A stretch of 64,000 bases of DNA from Anadara kagoshimensis. Lineage: Eukaryota; Mollusca; Bivalvia; Arcoida; Arcidae. A model generated the notes under the pieces. That model worked only from the letters and a program-made list of their open reading frames with translations. It did not search any database and had not been told where the DNA came from. The stretch lies in the NCBI GenBank assembly GCA_021292105.1, contig CM037869.1, positions 30,333,536 to 30,397,535 on the forward strand, written 5' to 3'. Below, in pieces: positions 9,921 through 24,900 of the stretch (positions are counted from its first letter, which is position 1; the number at the start of each line of letters is the position of its first letter). The position numbers were made by a program, and so were the translations under genes.

Positions 9921-12900
9921 GTAAGTATACTGGAGTTTGATATATTTTCATATTTTTGTTCGTTTTATTATTGTATGTACAGTCAAACCTGTCTGTAAAG
10001 GCCCCCAAAGTGAACCAGAATAAGTGGCCTTTATGGGAAGGTGGCCCTTATATAGAGGTTCAAGTAACATAAAATTTTACTTGCCTTTAGAAACAGGTGA
10101 TCCTTATATAGAGGTGGCCTTTAAGGAACATTCATCTGTATTGCCATCAACTTGCTCATTCTACAGCTCTACATGTGCAGAAATACTGTGGGCTTATTAT
10201 GGTCCAAGGGTATTTGAATTTCCAACCAGGCCAGAATATCTGTAAATTTGAGAGTCCAGTCAGTTTTTGGCTTTTCTGGGGCACAAATTGAATCTTCTCA
10301 TATTTAATTGTCAGTTTCTTATTACAGTATATTGTGGTGCCATCTTGCTTCTCACATGCAAACATGATTTCATAGCAGCATTTCTAAACTGACTGCCCCA
10401 ATATAAGTAAAAGTCTTGACTATGAAATAAAACACTGTTTATTAATATCAGTATATCAATTTGAGACTAAATTATCCATAAAAAATTTCAGATTATGAGT
10501 TCATTGAAGATATTTGTGCTGTAGTTTGCAGTTTATCAGGTTCTTTAACATATATACTTAATGATAACAATAAATGGATATACATGTAGTTACAGTGTGG
10601 TAAATTATAACATACATATCTGTACTTATCAAAGAAAAAATCTAATCTTATAAAAAATTATGAAAATTGAAAAAAAAAAATAGAAAGTATTTTTAGATTA
10701 CATGATACATATGTATATTACACAAAAAACATCAAATTTTATAAAATAAAAAAAGAAATGAAATGAATCAAAATAGAAAGTGTTTTGATATCTTGACAAG
10801 TGCATTAAACTAAATGCATAGAATTTATAAAAAAACAAGAGGCTCATGGGCCGAAACGCTCACCTGTGACCTTGACCTTTGAACCGGTGAGGTTCATTCA
10901 TATATCAAAATGATCATAAGGCTAATATTCTTATACACAATACAAAAAGTTTAAAGTTTTTGAGATAAATAATCATTTCAGTGCTTGTGTGTATATGTGA
11001 CCTTGACCTTTGAACAAATGACCTTCATTCATATATCAAAATGACCATTGTACTCAGGTGAGCTAAAAATATGGAAGTGGACCGAAAATAGAAGTGTTTT
11101 TGGATTTTGATATGTACATGCATCACAGTGCACTAAAATCAGTAAATTATAAAAACAAAAAACAAAAACTTTTCCAAATGGAACAAATATAGAAACATTT
11201 TCAGAACCATGTACATTACTGTATTTCCTCAGCTAAAATATGCAGTGTTTAAACAAAAAATAAAAACTTGAAAAGGTGGCTGCCTTAAAGTATAAAATTG
11301 TTTTTATAAAAATTATGGAAATGGAGTGAAAATAGAAATTATATTCAGACCCATGTACTAGTATATTATCATATTAATCTTCACATAAAACCTGCACTTT
11401 TAAAAATTTGACAAGATTGGTGCCTAAAAACAATTTTTTTTTTAAATTATGAAAAATTGGCAAAAAAAATAGAAAGCGTTTTAAGATTATCCATTACATA
11501 AATAATGTTATTCATCATACATTGTCTTTGTACCAAGCACAAGTACCTGTTGTAATGGATAATTATAATCTTTAAATCATCAAATTATCTTGTGATTTTC
11601 TCGTCTGTACCCGTGCCAAGTCCTCATGTAACACTCTCACAAATCTGCCTACTTTTACATTTTTAATATTCTGTATAAATTACTTGTATTAATACACATG
11701 TATTAGTGAAGTATTACTATCATATAGTCTTCTGATAGAAGTACATAGCCATAAAAATAAGGCCAAGGTAATAAATGTTTGTGTTTTGTTTACGTGTGGT
11801 ATTAAATGAATACAAGTATCTTGAAGTACATGTATTACTATCATACAGTCTTCTAATAGAAGTACATAGCCATAAAAATAAGGCCATGCTAATAAAGTTT
11901 GTGTTTTGTTTATGTGTGGTATGAAATAATCATAAATACATGTACGTATGTACTTCAAAATTTGTGTACAGTGAAACCTGTCTATAAACACCACTCAAAG
12001 AGACTAAAAAAATTGGCATTATCGATAGGTGCCCTTTATATGCAGGTTCAAATAACATGAATATAGAGGAAATGAGATAAAAAATTTACTGGCTTTTATA
12101 ATAGCAGGTGGTCCTTATATAAAGGTGGCCTTTAAGGTTGGTTTGACTGCAGTAATTTGTCACTTATTCCCTGTTCATAGTTTTATGTTGTTGTTGTAAT
12201 GTTGAATAATGTTGCACCAGCAATATTTCAGCTTTTCATGATAAGATCATTAGGTGTCTATTAATCTCAGAACAGACCCATGTACATGTTAGATGTTTGA
12301 ATGTGTTTTATGGTCTGCATTGTACTAGCACACACTTAGGGTGACTTTACGGTGCTAGCTCACGTAGTCAGTATGTCACAGTCAAGCAGTCATATTTTAC
12401 TGACACCAGGTGAACCAGTCTGTAGTCTGTCCTCTTAATAAGTTTGAGCTTGTTTTGTATGATAAATGTTTTGTACAATGAAGCAAGCTGCTTACAATTA
12501 AATTGTTGATTTGGGGATATTGCATTTGAGCAAAAGCATAAGACAAAAGAGAGAAAAAAGTCAGACATTTGAGTGACCAAGTAATGGACATTTGAGCAAC
12601 AGAATTTTAACCCATTTGAAAACATATTTCAAATATACGAGCGTATGGTAGACATTTGAGTGAATATTTTTTCTTAACCTATTCTTTTAGACAGACTAAA
12701 GTCTGAGGTGGAAGTCAGTGTTAGACGACAAAATTTTTGAAAAGCACCAAATTTAAATCGATAAAATGCATTAAAAGTCTAGCATTAAATTTCCCTCTAT
12801 TATTGTCTGCAGCTTATTGCGTATTATCTTCGGTTGCTGCAGAATCACAACACATTCTTGCTTTACAACACATACATCTCCAAGCTATTTCATAAGACTT

Positions 12901-15900
12901 AAGCATCAATTCTGTAGTGTTAATTGCATAAAATACTCTTTGGACCTTTGTTTGTTTTAACCAATTCTATATCTATCTTGGTTAAATGTTAAATAGTATA
13001 CAGGAGAGTAGATTTAAACTTTTGCTCAATTGTCTTTCCTAAAATACAGGTAATATTTAACATTTGTCGCTCAAGTGTCCACTTGGAGTTTTTAATTTTT
13101 GCTCAAATGTCCTGCGCCCATTTGAACATGGACCAGTATGTTTTTGTTTGATTAATAAACAAACATTACATCATAGCCTAGAGTAAGATTTTATGGTTAT
13201 CTATCATTTTTATTTTTGTGATTTCTAATCATTCATGATGTAACATAACAATTATGTTATGTATAAAATATCTATCATTAATATCATAAATTCTGCTATT
13301 TCTGCAGTTTTATATGTTCATGATGTAATAGTGGAACATGTTTGGGATATGTATAGATAAACGATAGGAAAGCTACTTAATTCTAATAAATTCTGCTATT
13401 TCTGCTGTTTTGTATGCACTGGCTGTGCATTCTTGAGATATATATATATATATATACTAGTATATACGAGTACATGTGGATAAACCACCAAAACTACTTT
13501 ATTAAATTTTGCTGTTTTCAGTTAATAGTTGTGCATTTTTTAGGTGGGATGTATAGATAATTCTCAAGGAAAACAACTTAATTTATTATTTATAAGAAAT
13601 TACCACATTCTAAAAAGATTTACCACTTCAAGTCTGTATACAGACAAATAATAAACCATTAGGAATTAGTGAATTCAAGATGCTTTTAGCTCCTTGGTGT
13701 TTTTCAATCTTTCTCAGTGTTATATTTACTGACTTCTTGCTTGAGTCTATTGTCATTTAAAGCCGCTGGCCGCGGTTTCACAATCATTCCTTAACTAAGA
13801 TTTTCCTTAACTTAAATCTTATCAATTTTCAAATCTTTATAATTTTGTTAATTTTTATGATATTCAGGAATTGAAGGTGTCATTTTTAAAATCACTTCTA
13901 GATTGAAACATTTCTATTTGGTTTTGACAAAAATATTCATCAGTAGTTCAAAAAAGAGATTACCAAAATTTGCTAAATTTAAGTTAAAGAAAATCTTAGC
14001 TAAGGAATGATTGTGAAACCGGGGCCTGGGATGACAATTGTAATGTATACTATAAAAACAGACAATATGTGATGTCAAAAACTATGGAGTGAAGTGAAGT
14101 GAAGTAATGGTGTCCTATGCTCCAGGGACATATCCTCTCTGGGTCTTCAAGGACTCGTGAGGCCGTTCCAGGGAAGATTATTTAAGTTATATTGAGGTGG
14201 TCAGTTCTGGGAGATTGCGAAGGAAACTGAAGTTACCTGAGAAAATCACCAACCTCAGGTAAGTTAACCGACAATCTTCCTCACACTACAATCTGCTTGA
14301 GTGGGGTTTGAACCTAGGCATTGAGAGGAACTGTGGTCTGTAACCTAGGCATTGAGAGGAACTGTGGTCTGTAACCTAGGCATTGAGAGGAACTGTGGTC
14401 TGTAACCTAGGCATTGAAAGGAACTGTGGTCTGTAACCTAGGCATTGAGAGGAACTGGGGTATGTAACCTAGGCATTGAGAGGAACTGTGGTCGGTAACC
14501 TAGGCATTGAGAGGAACTGTGGTCTGTAACCTAGGCATTGAGAGGAACTGTGGTCTGTAACCTAGGCATTGAGAGGAACTGTGGTCTGTAACCTAGGCAT
14601 TGAGAGGAACTGGGGTATGTAACCTAGGCATTGAGAGGAACTGTGGTCTGTAACCTAGGCATTGAGAGGAACTGTGGTCTGTAACCTAGGCATTGAGAGG
14701 AACTGTGGTCTGTAACCTAGGCATTGAGAGGAACTGTGGTCTGTAACCTAGGCATTGAGATGAACTGTGGTCTGTAACCTAGGCATTGAGATGAACTGTG
14801 GTCTGTAACCTAGGCATTGAGAGGAACTGTGGTATGTAACCTAGGCATTGAGAGGAACTGTGGTCTGTAACCTAGGCATTGAGAGGAACTGTGGTCTGTA
14901 ACCTAGGCATTGAGAGGAACTGTGGTATGTAACCTAGGCATTGAGGGGAACTGTGGTCTGTAACCTAGGCATTAAGAGGAACTGTGGTCTGTAACCTAGG
15001 CATTGAGAGGAATTGTGGTATGTAACCTAGGCATTGAGAGGAACTGTGGTATGTAACCTAGGCATTGAGAGGAACTGTGGTCTGTAACCTAGGCATTGAG
15101 AGGAACTGTGGTATGTAACCTAGGCATTGAGAGGAACTGTGGTATGTAACCTAGGCATTGAGAGGAACTGTGGTCTGTAACCTAGGCATTTAGAGGAACT
15201 GTGGTATGTAACCTAGGCATTGAGAGGAACTGTGATCTGTAACCTAGGCATTTAGAGGAACTGTGGTCTGTAACCTAGGCATTGAAAGGAACTGTGGTCT
15301 GTAAATAGCCCACAGCTAATATTCAATGGAGTTCGCCGCTGTACCACGTGATACCTTATAACGTGTCTGCGAAACGCTTGTTTCCAATGGACATGGAATC
15401 GCACAATATGACGTTTTCCCGTAAAAACAATGTTATTCAGGGAATTTCTGACGTTGACGTTTTCCAAAATGTTCCGCACAAACGTTAAGAGGTATTGACC
15501 ACGTGGTACAGCGGCGAACTCCATTCTGAGTAAATATACATGATAGATTTATTCTTTGCAATTACCAGTATATGTAGTACACAGCTACCATGCATCAGAA
15601 AAACCATTGATTTAATTCTGGTTTATCTGACATCAATAAAGATAATAAGATTGACTTTATATTAATGGACACAGGAACTCTGAGATAAAACAAGACCAAA
15701 CAGATAAAAAAATGTTTTATAAGGTCATAACACTCGTGACTGATTGGATTGTTTTGCAAATGCTGAATACAAATGATTTTAAGATTTATTGATTCTTGGG
15801 CAACAAAAACTTAATCAAGAAGGATATTTGGTGGAAATGACATTTAGTTGATATTTCAAGGACAAGACATGGCACTTGGGCAACAAACACTTGATCCACA

Positions 15901-18900
15901 AGCTAGGATATCTGGGTGAAATGGCATTTAGTTGATATTTCATGGACAAAAGAAATCAAAATTGGTACACAGTTTGTGCCCATTTGTATATCGATTGTTT
16001 GCTGGAAAATTATATTAACAAACACAACAAATATGTTCTCTATCAAAACCTCCAACATTTTGTTGATGGTATCTTCAGTATATTTTTGTTTGACAATAAA
16101 ATTTTGACAAAGTGTTTTTGTCGATGAGGTGTCTCATGCACCAATTCCTTAAAAGCAGTTCTTGACTGTTCAAACCTTAAGTAGTTAAATGTGCACCATT
16201 CCATATTGTGATTGGCTATACCATCTAACACTTCACAATTTAAGGCCTTAGTGGACAAGTAATCTAAGGCCTGTGATTTAACAGATCAAAGTGCCTCTCA
16301 CCACTTAGGTCCAAATCTCACTCAGAACAGTTCCTACTGTTAGAAAGTTTTTCAGTTCATTTGTCGAAGGTCATTGGCATTCTCCAGGTGCTCCCGGTTT
16401 CCTCCACCATGCAAGAACTGATCAGCATGATATAATCATTAAATCAAAAACAAACATACCAATCCATGTCCATGAAAGAATCTTGATTGGGGCGTAAAAC
16501 ACCATTACTTAACACCACTCTTACAGAACACAATCAAGGGCGTAGCTGGGTATACGCACATACGACTGTGTGTAAGTTAATTTCTTCAAATATCATATTT
16601 CAAAATGTTAAAAATAATTATATGACAGCTTTATTTTAAACCTTGAAAGCAATACAAATTTAACCCTCGAAACTGAAACTATCATAATGAACGAGACAAT
16701 TTATGCATATGAAACAATGTACAATTCAGTGGTCGTTCAAAATTCGTTTTGCCTATGTTTAGTCGAATACTAAAAATTTATCTGATTTAATCTTATTTTT
16801 TTCTCTTGTAGATAAGGGTCCATATTCATGGAAAATGCACCGTTTTTGTTGTAATTTTTCAAAATTTCCTGGGGGAGCATGCCCCCATACCCCCTAGAAA
16901 AAGGCACATTTTTCACGTTTACATTGCGTAATTTACCAACATGCCCCTGACAATCATGTAACATCAGTTTAAGTGGACATATATTGTGATAAATTGATTG
17001 TATCTAATGGAATCCGAGAACTTATCAAGATACATATAACTGCTGAATACAAATGACCAGAAAAAAACTAGGCTAGACAGATTAATGGAATTACATTAAG
17101 CAGCTAGCTTGTCCATTTTGGAATTTGCGTGAAGAAAAAATTGCATTGACTAAATCATTTACCTGATCTTAGCTTAAGTTTCAGCTAGGGCACTTACAAA
17201 TAAGCCTTACTGAAGATCAGACATTGAAATAAAAAAAATAGCATATAAGCTCTAATGAGGTTTTTACCAACTACAATATATTGATTAAGCAAACATGGTT
17301 ATTTTGACTTAGACATGAAAAATTAGCTGATATAGTGCTATAATCCAAGTAATTATATTAATCAAAAACAAACATACTAACCCATGTCCGAATCACAATC
17401 CAGAAGCAAAGTAAAATCTTTGGAACTGATTAGGTTCGACATGTTAACTTCTATCAGGGATGTGAGGCCAGGTGCTCTGGAAGGGTAACCACCTCCTGAT
17501 TAGCTACATGCACGTGTTTACCAGTAATCAAAATTGTGTGAAAGGAACAGGGAACTATTGGATGTCAAATATATATCCAGGGCAATCCTGGACACAGAGA
17601 CATCAAACTTATCAACAATACTGTGATGACTAAGTAATTTAGCTGTCTATAAATTCTCAGCTTGAGTTGCAGCTGGGGCATTTATACAAAAACTTTATTT
17701 AAAGTTGGGCATTAAGCTCTAATGAGCTTTTTGTTGACAACAATAAATTGTTAAAGCAAGCATCAACATTTTGACTCAGACATCCTGAAAAATAGCTGAT
17801 GCAGCACTAAATACAAACTCACTGTCTCACCTTATTACTTACAAAACAGAAAAATGCAAAATTAATCAAAGTGCAAGATAGACTGCACATCACAGACTTG
17901 ATGAATTCATAAAAACAAAACTAAAAGACAAGAGTTTTTGTGATCCTGATCTTTATAACAGACAGTCAGCCTGATGTTTGAGATTCAAACCTTGATTTAT
18001 GCGGACATTAACAGTTCTATAAGCCTTACAATCATACACATAAAAACTTATATATCAGATGTGTTATTTAAAACACATGTGTTCTGATAATATGTCAAAT
18101 TGTTATTCAAAACATACACAATAAATAGTAACAATATTAGTCATTCTGTTAAACAGATTTTATAATTTTCTGTTTTCCGCAATGTGTGTGTCTGTCTGTT
18201 TCAAGAATTCTTCAGAATTCCTAAGACATATTGCGGAGATATGACATATTGTGAGGTGAAAACAGAACATGAATGATGATTTTACCCTCCTCTGTGTTTT
18301 TCTTTCATTGTGTCATACCCATTGACCTATTGCATTGACTTATTGCTTATTTAACAAGAAAAGGGAAAATGCAGCGACCAGACCGGGACTTAAACCTTCT
18401 TAAATACTAGTGAGATATTCCACCGACTTAATACCTATCAAGCCCATGCAGTCTGCCACACTTGCCTTGTTTAAGTACCAGTATGTACCTTGTAATAGGA
18501 ATTTTAGAGCATTTGCCAGATTCCTCTATATAGTCAATAATCAAAAACAAACATACTAATCCATGATGATGTTAAAATCACAATCTGAAAGCAAAGTGAA
18601 AACTTTGGTTGGAATTTGGTTAATTAAGTTAAACATTTGCACTTCTACCATGGAAGTGATGCATGGTGGTATGGAAGGGTAAGCTAGCTACACCCACTAC
18701 ATGCGAAAAAATCAAAATTGAGAATGAAACACTCGGAACGCCAAGTCGGCAATTTCCACAAATTGTGTTTCGGCTTTACAAATTTTGTATCCTTCCGCCG
18801 TATGGAAATTTGGGATTACTTTTTGACAAGTGTCTGAGGGGCGAAAAGACACCCATTTTTAAACCTATATTGGGACATAATGAAGTAAAGTTTATCGATG

Positions 18901-21900
18901 AAACTTTTGAATTATATGCCGAATAAACAACAGTTTGAGATTTAATTTTCAATTTAGCGATTAGATACTGTTATTTACACATTTTTCGGATTTCTTGATG
19001 ACAATCAATTTCTTCTCGCAATTGCCCCAAAATTTTCGACAATCTTTAAAACTTGGACGAATTTTGTGTACACAAAATTACCACTTTATATTGTGTAGAA
19101 TGTGACATCACACAATTAGAATTAAATTCAATTAAGAATGGTTTCTGAGCACGACCTATTAATATCTTAAAAACCCGAAAGACTGGGTAGTACATTTGGT
19201 TGTCAATGAAAACAAATATGGCTGCCCCCGCGATGATCGATTCTTCAATATCAAGTTTCAAATGACGTTGCAACTAATTTTAATAACACTCACGTGATAA
19301 CGATTTCAAATTCTTTCATAAAAAAACACATAATCAAATTTTACTGTATGTTGATAAATCAAACGACGAACAAAACGGTTAATTTACGTATTCCATTGGT
19401 CAGTGTCAAAGAGCCATTTACGAAAATGAGAGTTATCTCTCTTGTCTTGCATAGAACTTTCTGTCTTTAGAAGTCTTTGCCTTGCCTAACTGAAGCCCCA
19501 CCAATTTGTTTAAAATCTGTATTCCAGTTCAATGCCTGGTCCTGACTTGAGCACCATTACTCTCTCTCTCTCTCTCTCTCTCAGCACCATACTCTCTCTC
19601 TCTCTCTCTCTCTCTCAGAGATGACAAAAAATTCCCATTATCACACATGGGATTGATTTTATGCATTGTGAACAAAGACAAGGCCTATATGACACAGTTT
19701 GACAAACTGAAGAAATGAAAAAACCAATTCCATGTGCATTAATATTGGCACATTTTAGATTTGATGGTTATTTATTTATTTATTTATAAAAATAAATTTA
19801 TTTATTTATATATTTATTTAATTGATTATTTATTTAATTAATTATTTATTTATTTGCCTATCTCACTACAGAATCAGATGGATTTACAAAAGAAAAAGAG
19901 ACATTTATTGCTATAATTAAAGTAATTTTTTGTGAATATTAGGAATGCTAAGTGTATTTTTAAATTTTTAGCTTGCTAACATGCATTTCATTGGATATTA
20001 TATTTTCAAATATATTTATAACATATACTGTGGCATTTGAACACATAGATTTGGACAACTGAATGACCATTGTATATTGGATTTCTATTAACATTTGAAG
20101 AAAAATGACTGTGTTCTGCATTTTCATAATTAAATAGCTACATGAGTAGTGTTTCAGTTACAGATGCAGCAAGAATTCTCATCACTTAATGTCTTTAAAT
20201 TCATTACATGTAAACTTATGGATTGTTTGAATTTTATAATTGTTGTTTTAACATGTCAAACCAATGTTGGGCTGTCAAAAGCTATACCATACATATCATG
20301 TATTCCCATCAAGCCAGCCTATTCTGGCATGGCAGTATCTATGTAGCCTTATATGCACTTATGTTTATCATACCTCAACTGCTCCCCAATATATATACTG
20401 TATAATATAAAGCTAAACCATACTGACACTTCTCTGTCAAGATTTAGTGAAGTTTACATTTGTCCATCAAGATCAATGCACAATTGTGCACTGGCCCATC
20501 ACAGCTATACTGTATACATACAGGCATATAAAGATTTATACTGTATACACTGGCCTGTCAAAGCTATACTGTATATATACAGGCCCGTCAAGATATATAC
20601 TGTATACAAACATGCCCGTCAAGATATATACTGTATACAAACATGCCCATCAAGATATATACTGTATACATACTGGCCCGTCAAGATATATACTGTATAC
20701 ATACTGGCCTGTCAAAGCTATACTGTATACATACTGGCCTGTCAAAGCTATACTGTATAGGTACAGGCCCGTCAAGATATATACTGTATACAAACATGCC
20801 CGTCAAGATATATACTGTATACATACTGGCCCGTCAAGATATATACAGTATACATACATGCCCGTCAAGATATATACATACCGTATACATACAGGCCCGT
20901 CAAGATATATACTGTATACATACAGGCCCGTCAAGATATATACTGCATATATACATGCCCGTCAAGATATATACTGTATACATACTGGCTCCTCAAAGCT
21001 TAACTGTATATATACTGACCTGTCAAAGCTAGAATGTATACATACTGGCCCTTCAAGATGTGTGCATATAGACAGGTCAATAGCTTTATCCCACTGCATA
21101 ATTTTGTTAAAATTATTTGCATCCTTATTATTGGTCCATAATTTTACTGTCACACAATATGTAGGCCTATTCTTTATGGTATTTATATACAATGTTTTTT
21201 GTATAAAATACATATATGCTGGTATTTTGTGACACATTACAGCCTGTCCAGTTAGAGTAGCTCCTTTGGGAGAGGATTTGTTCTGTAAATGGGTTATGGG
21301 TTTGAACACAAAGACCTGAGAAATGGTAGTGGTTATTATTGCCTGGTACTATGCCTTTAGATATGAATATTCTGTAAAAATGATGGTCTTAAGACTGCTG
21401 ACTCCAGTTTAACATTCATTCCTTATTTGAGATTTTCCTCAACTTGAATTTATCAAATTTGAAAGCTGAATACTTTTTTCTGTATTCAAGATGTTCATAA
21501 ATTTAAGGGACATTTTGAAGACCATTCTTGAGGATTTGTTTACATTTATATTCGAATTTTGTTGAAACTGTATTTTCAGTTGCATAAAATTGTTTCAAAA
21601 GTTGTCAGATTTCAATTAAGGAAAATCTTAGTTTAGGAATGACTGTAAAACTGGAACTAAATATGTTTATCAAACACTATACATTTAAAGAATGCTCACT
21701 TTAAATAAAAATAATTGATAAACATGTCCATTTAATGGAATTTACTAATTTTCAGTACCAGTAATCTGACTGATTATTAATTTGTTGATTTTGGAAGCAG
21801 CAAGTTTCATTTTAGATATTTGTGTTTAGCATAACTCAGGTGTTGATTGTTTTAAAAACAAACTTTTAGTGAATATGGATGAGGATTTTATATACCACCC

Positions 21901-24900
21901 TTCTAGTTGCACTGTTTTGTTATGTGACACTACTGGTGTGAAACCTAATCTTCTTATTGAGTTTCAGCTTGGTTCTTGCTATTTTGCACAATTTGTTCTA
22001 CTTACACTTTGGACAGGAAACTGCATTGTAAAACATAAAACCAAATTGGCATTTAATTTTCTGCCAAAGATAATGCCTCATTCAGCAAGCAAAAAGTTTT
22101 TATTCAAATGTAGGTTCCATATGGTTGTTTATAATTTCTTAACAACACCAAGTACTAAAGCTTAGAACAACTGAAAACCATATCTGTTGCACATTTCTAA
22201 ATTTCATTAGGCCTATCAGCCTATGGTGTGTGTGTGTGTGTGTGTGTGTTGACATGCAATGACACTGTTTTTTTAACAGATATGGGGAGCTGTGCCTATC
22301 TTCAGAAAGGCGCAGGCTGAGTGATTATATTGAGACCATATAATGATAAATTTCAAGGCAAAAGTTACAGAAAACATGACAAGCCATTTTGGCATCCTAG
22401 TCCTAGGCCTATAACTCGCACACGCTTAATAAACGGTTGCGCATGTTTTCAAGTGTACCACCAATTCACTGATACTTAATATACACCGTAAGGGGTCAAC
22501 CAACACAATATTTGTGCACGAGATTGGCCTGTGAAATTCAGATTTGTGAAATGAACGATCGAAGCGGCATATGGCCAAATTTAATATGGAGACTGAAAGT
22601 AGGTCCTAAAATTCGGCATAAATCTTGAAAAATCTGACGAAATAGATGCTAATAATCGCCAAAACTTACTTTATTTCAGCCGTAAATACCATTCTGCGTC
22701 TTCTGTGTGTCCAAACTATATATAGAACATAGTTAGGAAGCAGTACTAACAAACTTTCTAGGTCAAATTAGACGGAAAATGGACCGACCCCATCCAAGAT
22801 TCCGGATTGACGGCGGCGTTTTTTTCGCATTTAAAACTTGGACGTTTTTTGTGTACAGAAAATTATTTGATGTATTATATATGGAATTGTACCTTGTAAA
22901 AAGGTCTTTCATTTGGTATAAATATTGTTTCTGAGCACGAGCTGTGTGAGAAATGGGAAGGAATCTTGTGACGGATAACATTTTGAGTTTTAGCCTGTGG
23001 CTCACGTTTCACTATAAATTACGAAATTAAACTGTAACCGGAATTATAAAAAATAGATTTTGTCGGTTTTCAAATATTCTGAATTTTTTATTTTGCATCC
23101 CAATCTATGGTAATCTGTGATACACTCAACACAGTTCCTCATTTTGTGTCGTTCAAAGGTTCGCCATTTTTTGATAAATTTTACATCACATTTGCAAGTT
23201 CACAAATTTTAATGAATCCCTACGCCGACGGGGTTGGCGTTCCGACTGAAAGGAGCATGGAAGTAATAAATCATGATTACTTTTCTAAAATTGATTTATC
23301 AAGGCACTCAGCTCAGGTATGGCAGAGAAAATGGAGTGCCCATAGAAAATTATTGACCAGTCTGACAAACTTTCCCAAGTAGGATTGGAACCTAGGTGGT
23401 GATAAGTGAGGCACTGTGCTTTGTAAGCATGCGCTTGAAGCCCTGTACAAGGTACAGAAGTGTATCTAGAATGCACTGCGGCATTGCCTTTACTTTCTCC
23501 TCTTTACAAAGATGAGCGCCCCATGGTGCCCAAATAATTAAAGCATCAACTGTAATACCATCACACTTCATACAAGTCAATTCCAGGTCAGACAGAACAT
23601 GGTGTCGCAAAGATTTCAGTTGGCATTCAAAAGTCATGGGTTTTCTCTGACTCTATTGGCATTCTGGTTTTCCCCACCATCCAAACAACCAAGAAATTAC
23701 TTCTTCAGTAAGTCATATACTTTTTAAAATACGTTGAACACCATTACACCTGGAACATGTACTCCGTAACTCCATGATAAATGAAGTGAAAAACCATATT
23801 AATACCAGACAAATTGTTATGAAAAGTGTAAAGCATACAATCTATACTTAAATCATGACATAATCAGTCTTATGTTTAGTCAGTTATTGAGAAAAAACAT
23901 TTATGAATGAAATCCAAAAGTCAATCACTATATTATAATACACAGTTGCAGAATTGTTTAAAACACTCAGATATCAGCATGTTTTGATTTACAATCAAGA
24001 TGTTATAACAATATACAGGCCTGCTACAGGGTTGATATTGTCATGATTGTATTATATAACTGTTATAGACTCACTACAAGGGCAATATTGTATTTATAAT
24101 TAAGATGTAATAACAATATACAGACCTGTTATAGGGGCCATATAGTTGTTATAGACTGACTACAGGGTCGATATTGTATTTATAATCAAGATTTGATCAT
24201 GTGATCAGGGTGGAAAAAACATCATGTATCCCTCTGAAAACATTATATCCCACCCTCCTGAACACATCATGAGGTCACAATGATATAACATCATCGATAG
24301 AAAATCAGTCACGGCATTCTAGCGTTTGCCTCCGATGAGTTTGGATAGGAGAAAAATCAATGAATCAGAGAAGGACTGATGTTTTAACCTTCCAGGCTGT
24401 CTTTTTTAAATTTTTTCTTTCTTTCTTTCTTATAATCATGGTTATCTTTCTGGAAATGTGACTTGTTAAGGGGGAACAAATGTATAATATACAACTGTTA
24501 TAGACTCACTACAGGGTTGATATTATATTTATAATCAAGATAATATAACAATATATAGGTTTTCAACAGGGGTGATATTGTAATACATGTATACAACTGT
24601 TATAGACTCACTACAGGGGCGATATTGTTGTAATATACAAGTGTTATAGACTCACTAGGGTGATATTGTATTTATAATCAAGATGGTCGATATTGAGATG
24701 ATATAACTTGTGCGATATATAACAGGTGATATCATAAAAACAATTAAACACATGTATGACTAGAAACAAATGTAATCATGTCAAAATGGTTAGTTTTAAG
24801 ATATACATGAGTAACACTGAAGTTTATATAAGTAATGGTGAATTTAATCAACAAAAATTGGCAGTATTTATTGTTTGTTAGTGTATTGGAGGCTGATTAG

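Noticed and set aside
14311-15305. CRISPR-like array
   Set aside because: Units are contiguous with no unique spacers, and the sequence is eukaryotic.
18663-18926. 87-codon open frame
   Set aside because: Lies within a dispersed repeat that recurs at 22610-23260 without the frame being conserved.
20447-21232. 261-codon open frame (IYTVY-type repeats)
   Set aside because: Entirely generated by a 31-bp minisatellite that is open in several frames; no start context, domain or splice sites.
21869-22165. 98-codon open frame in intron 1
   Set aside because: No recognisable domain, AT-driven composition, no supporting splice sites; consistent with chance.
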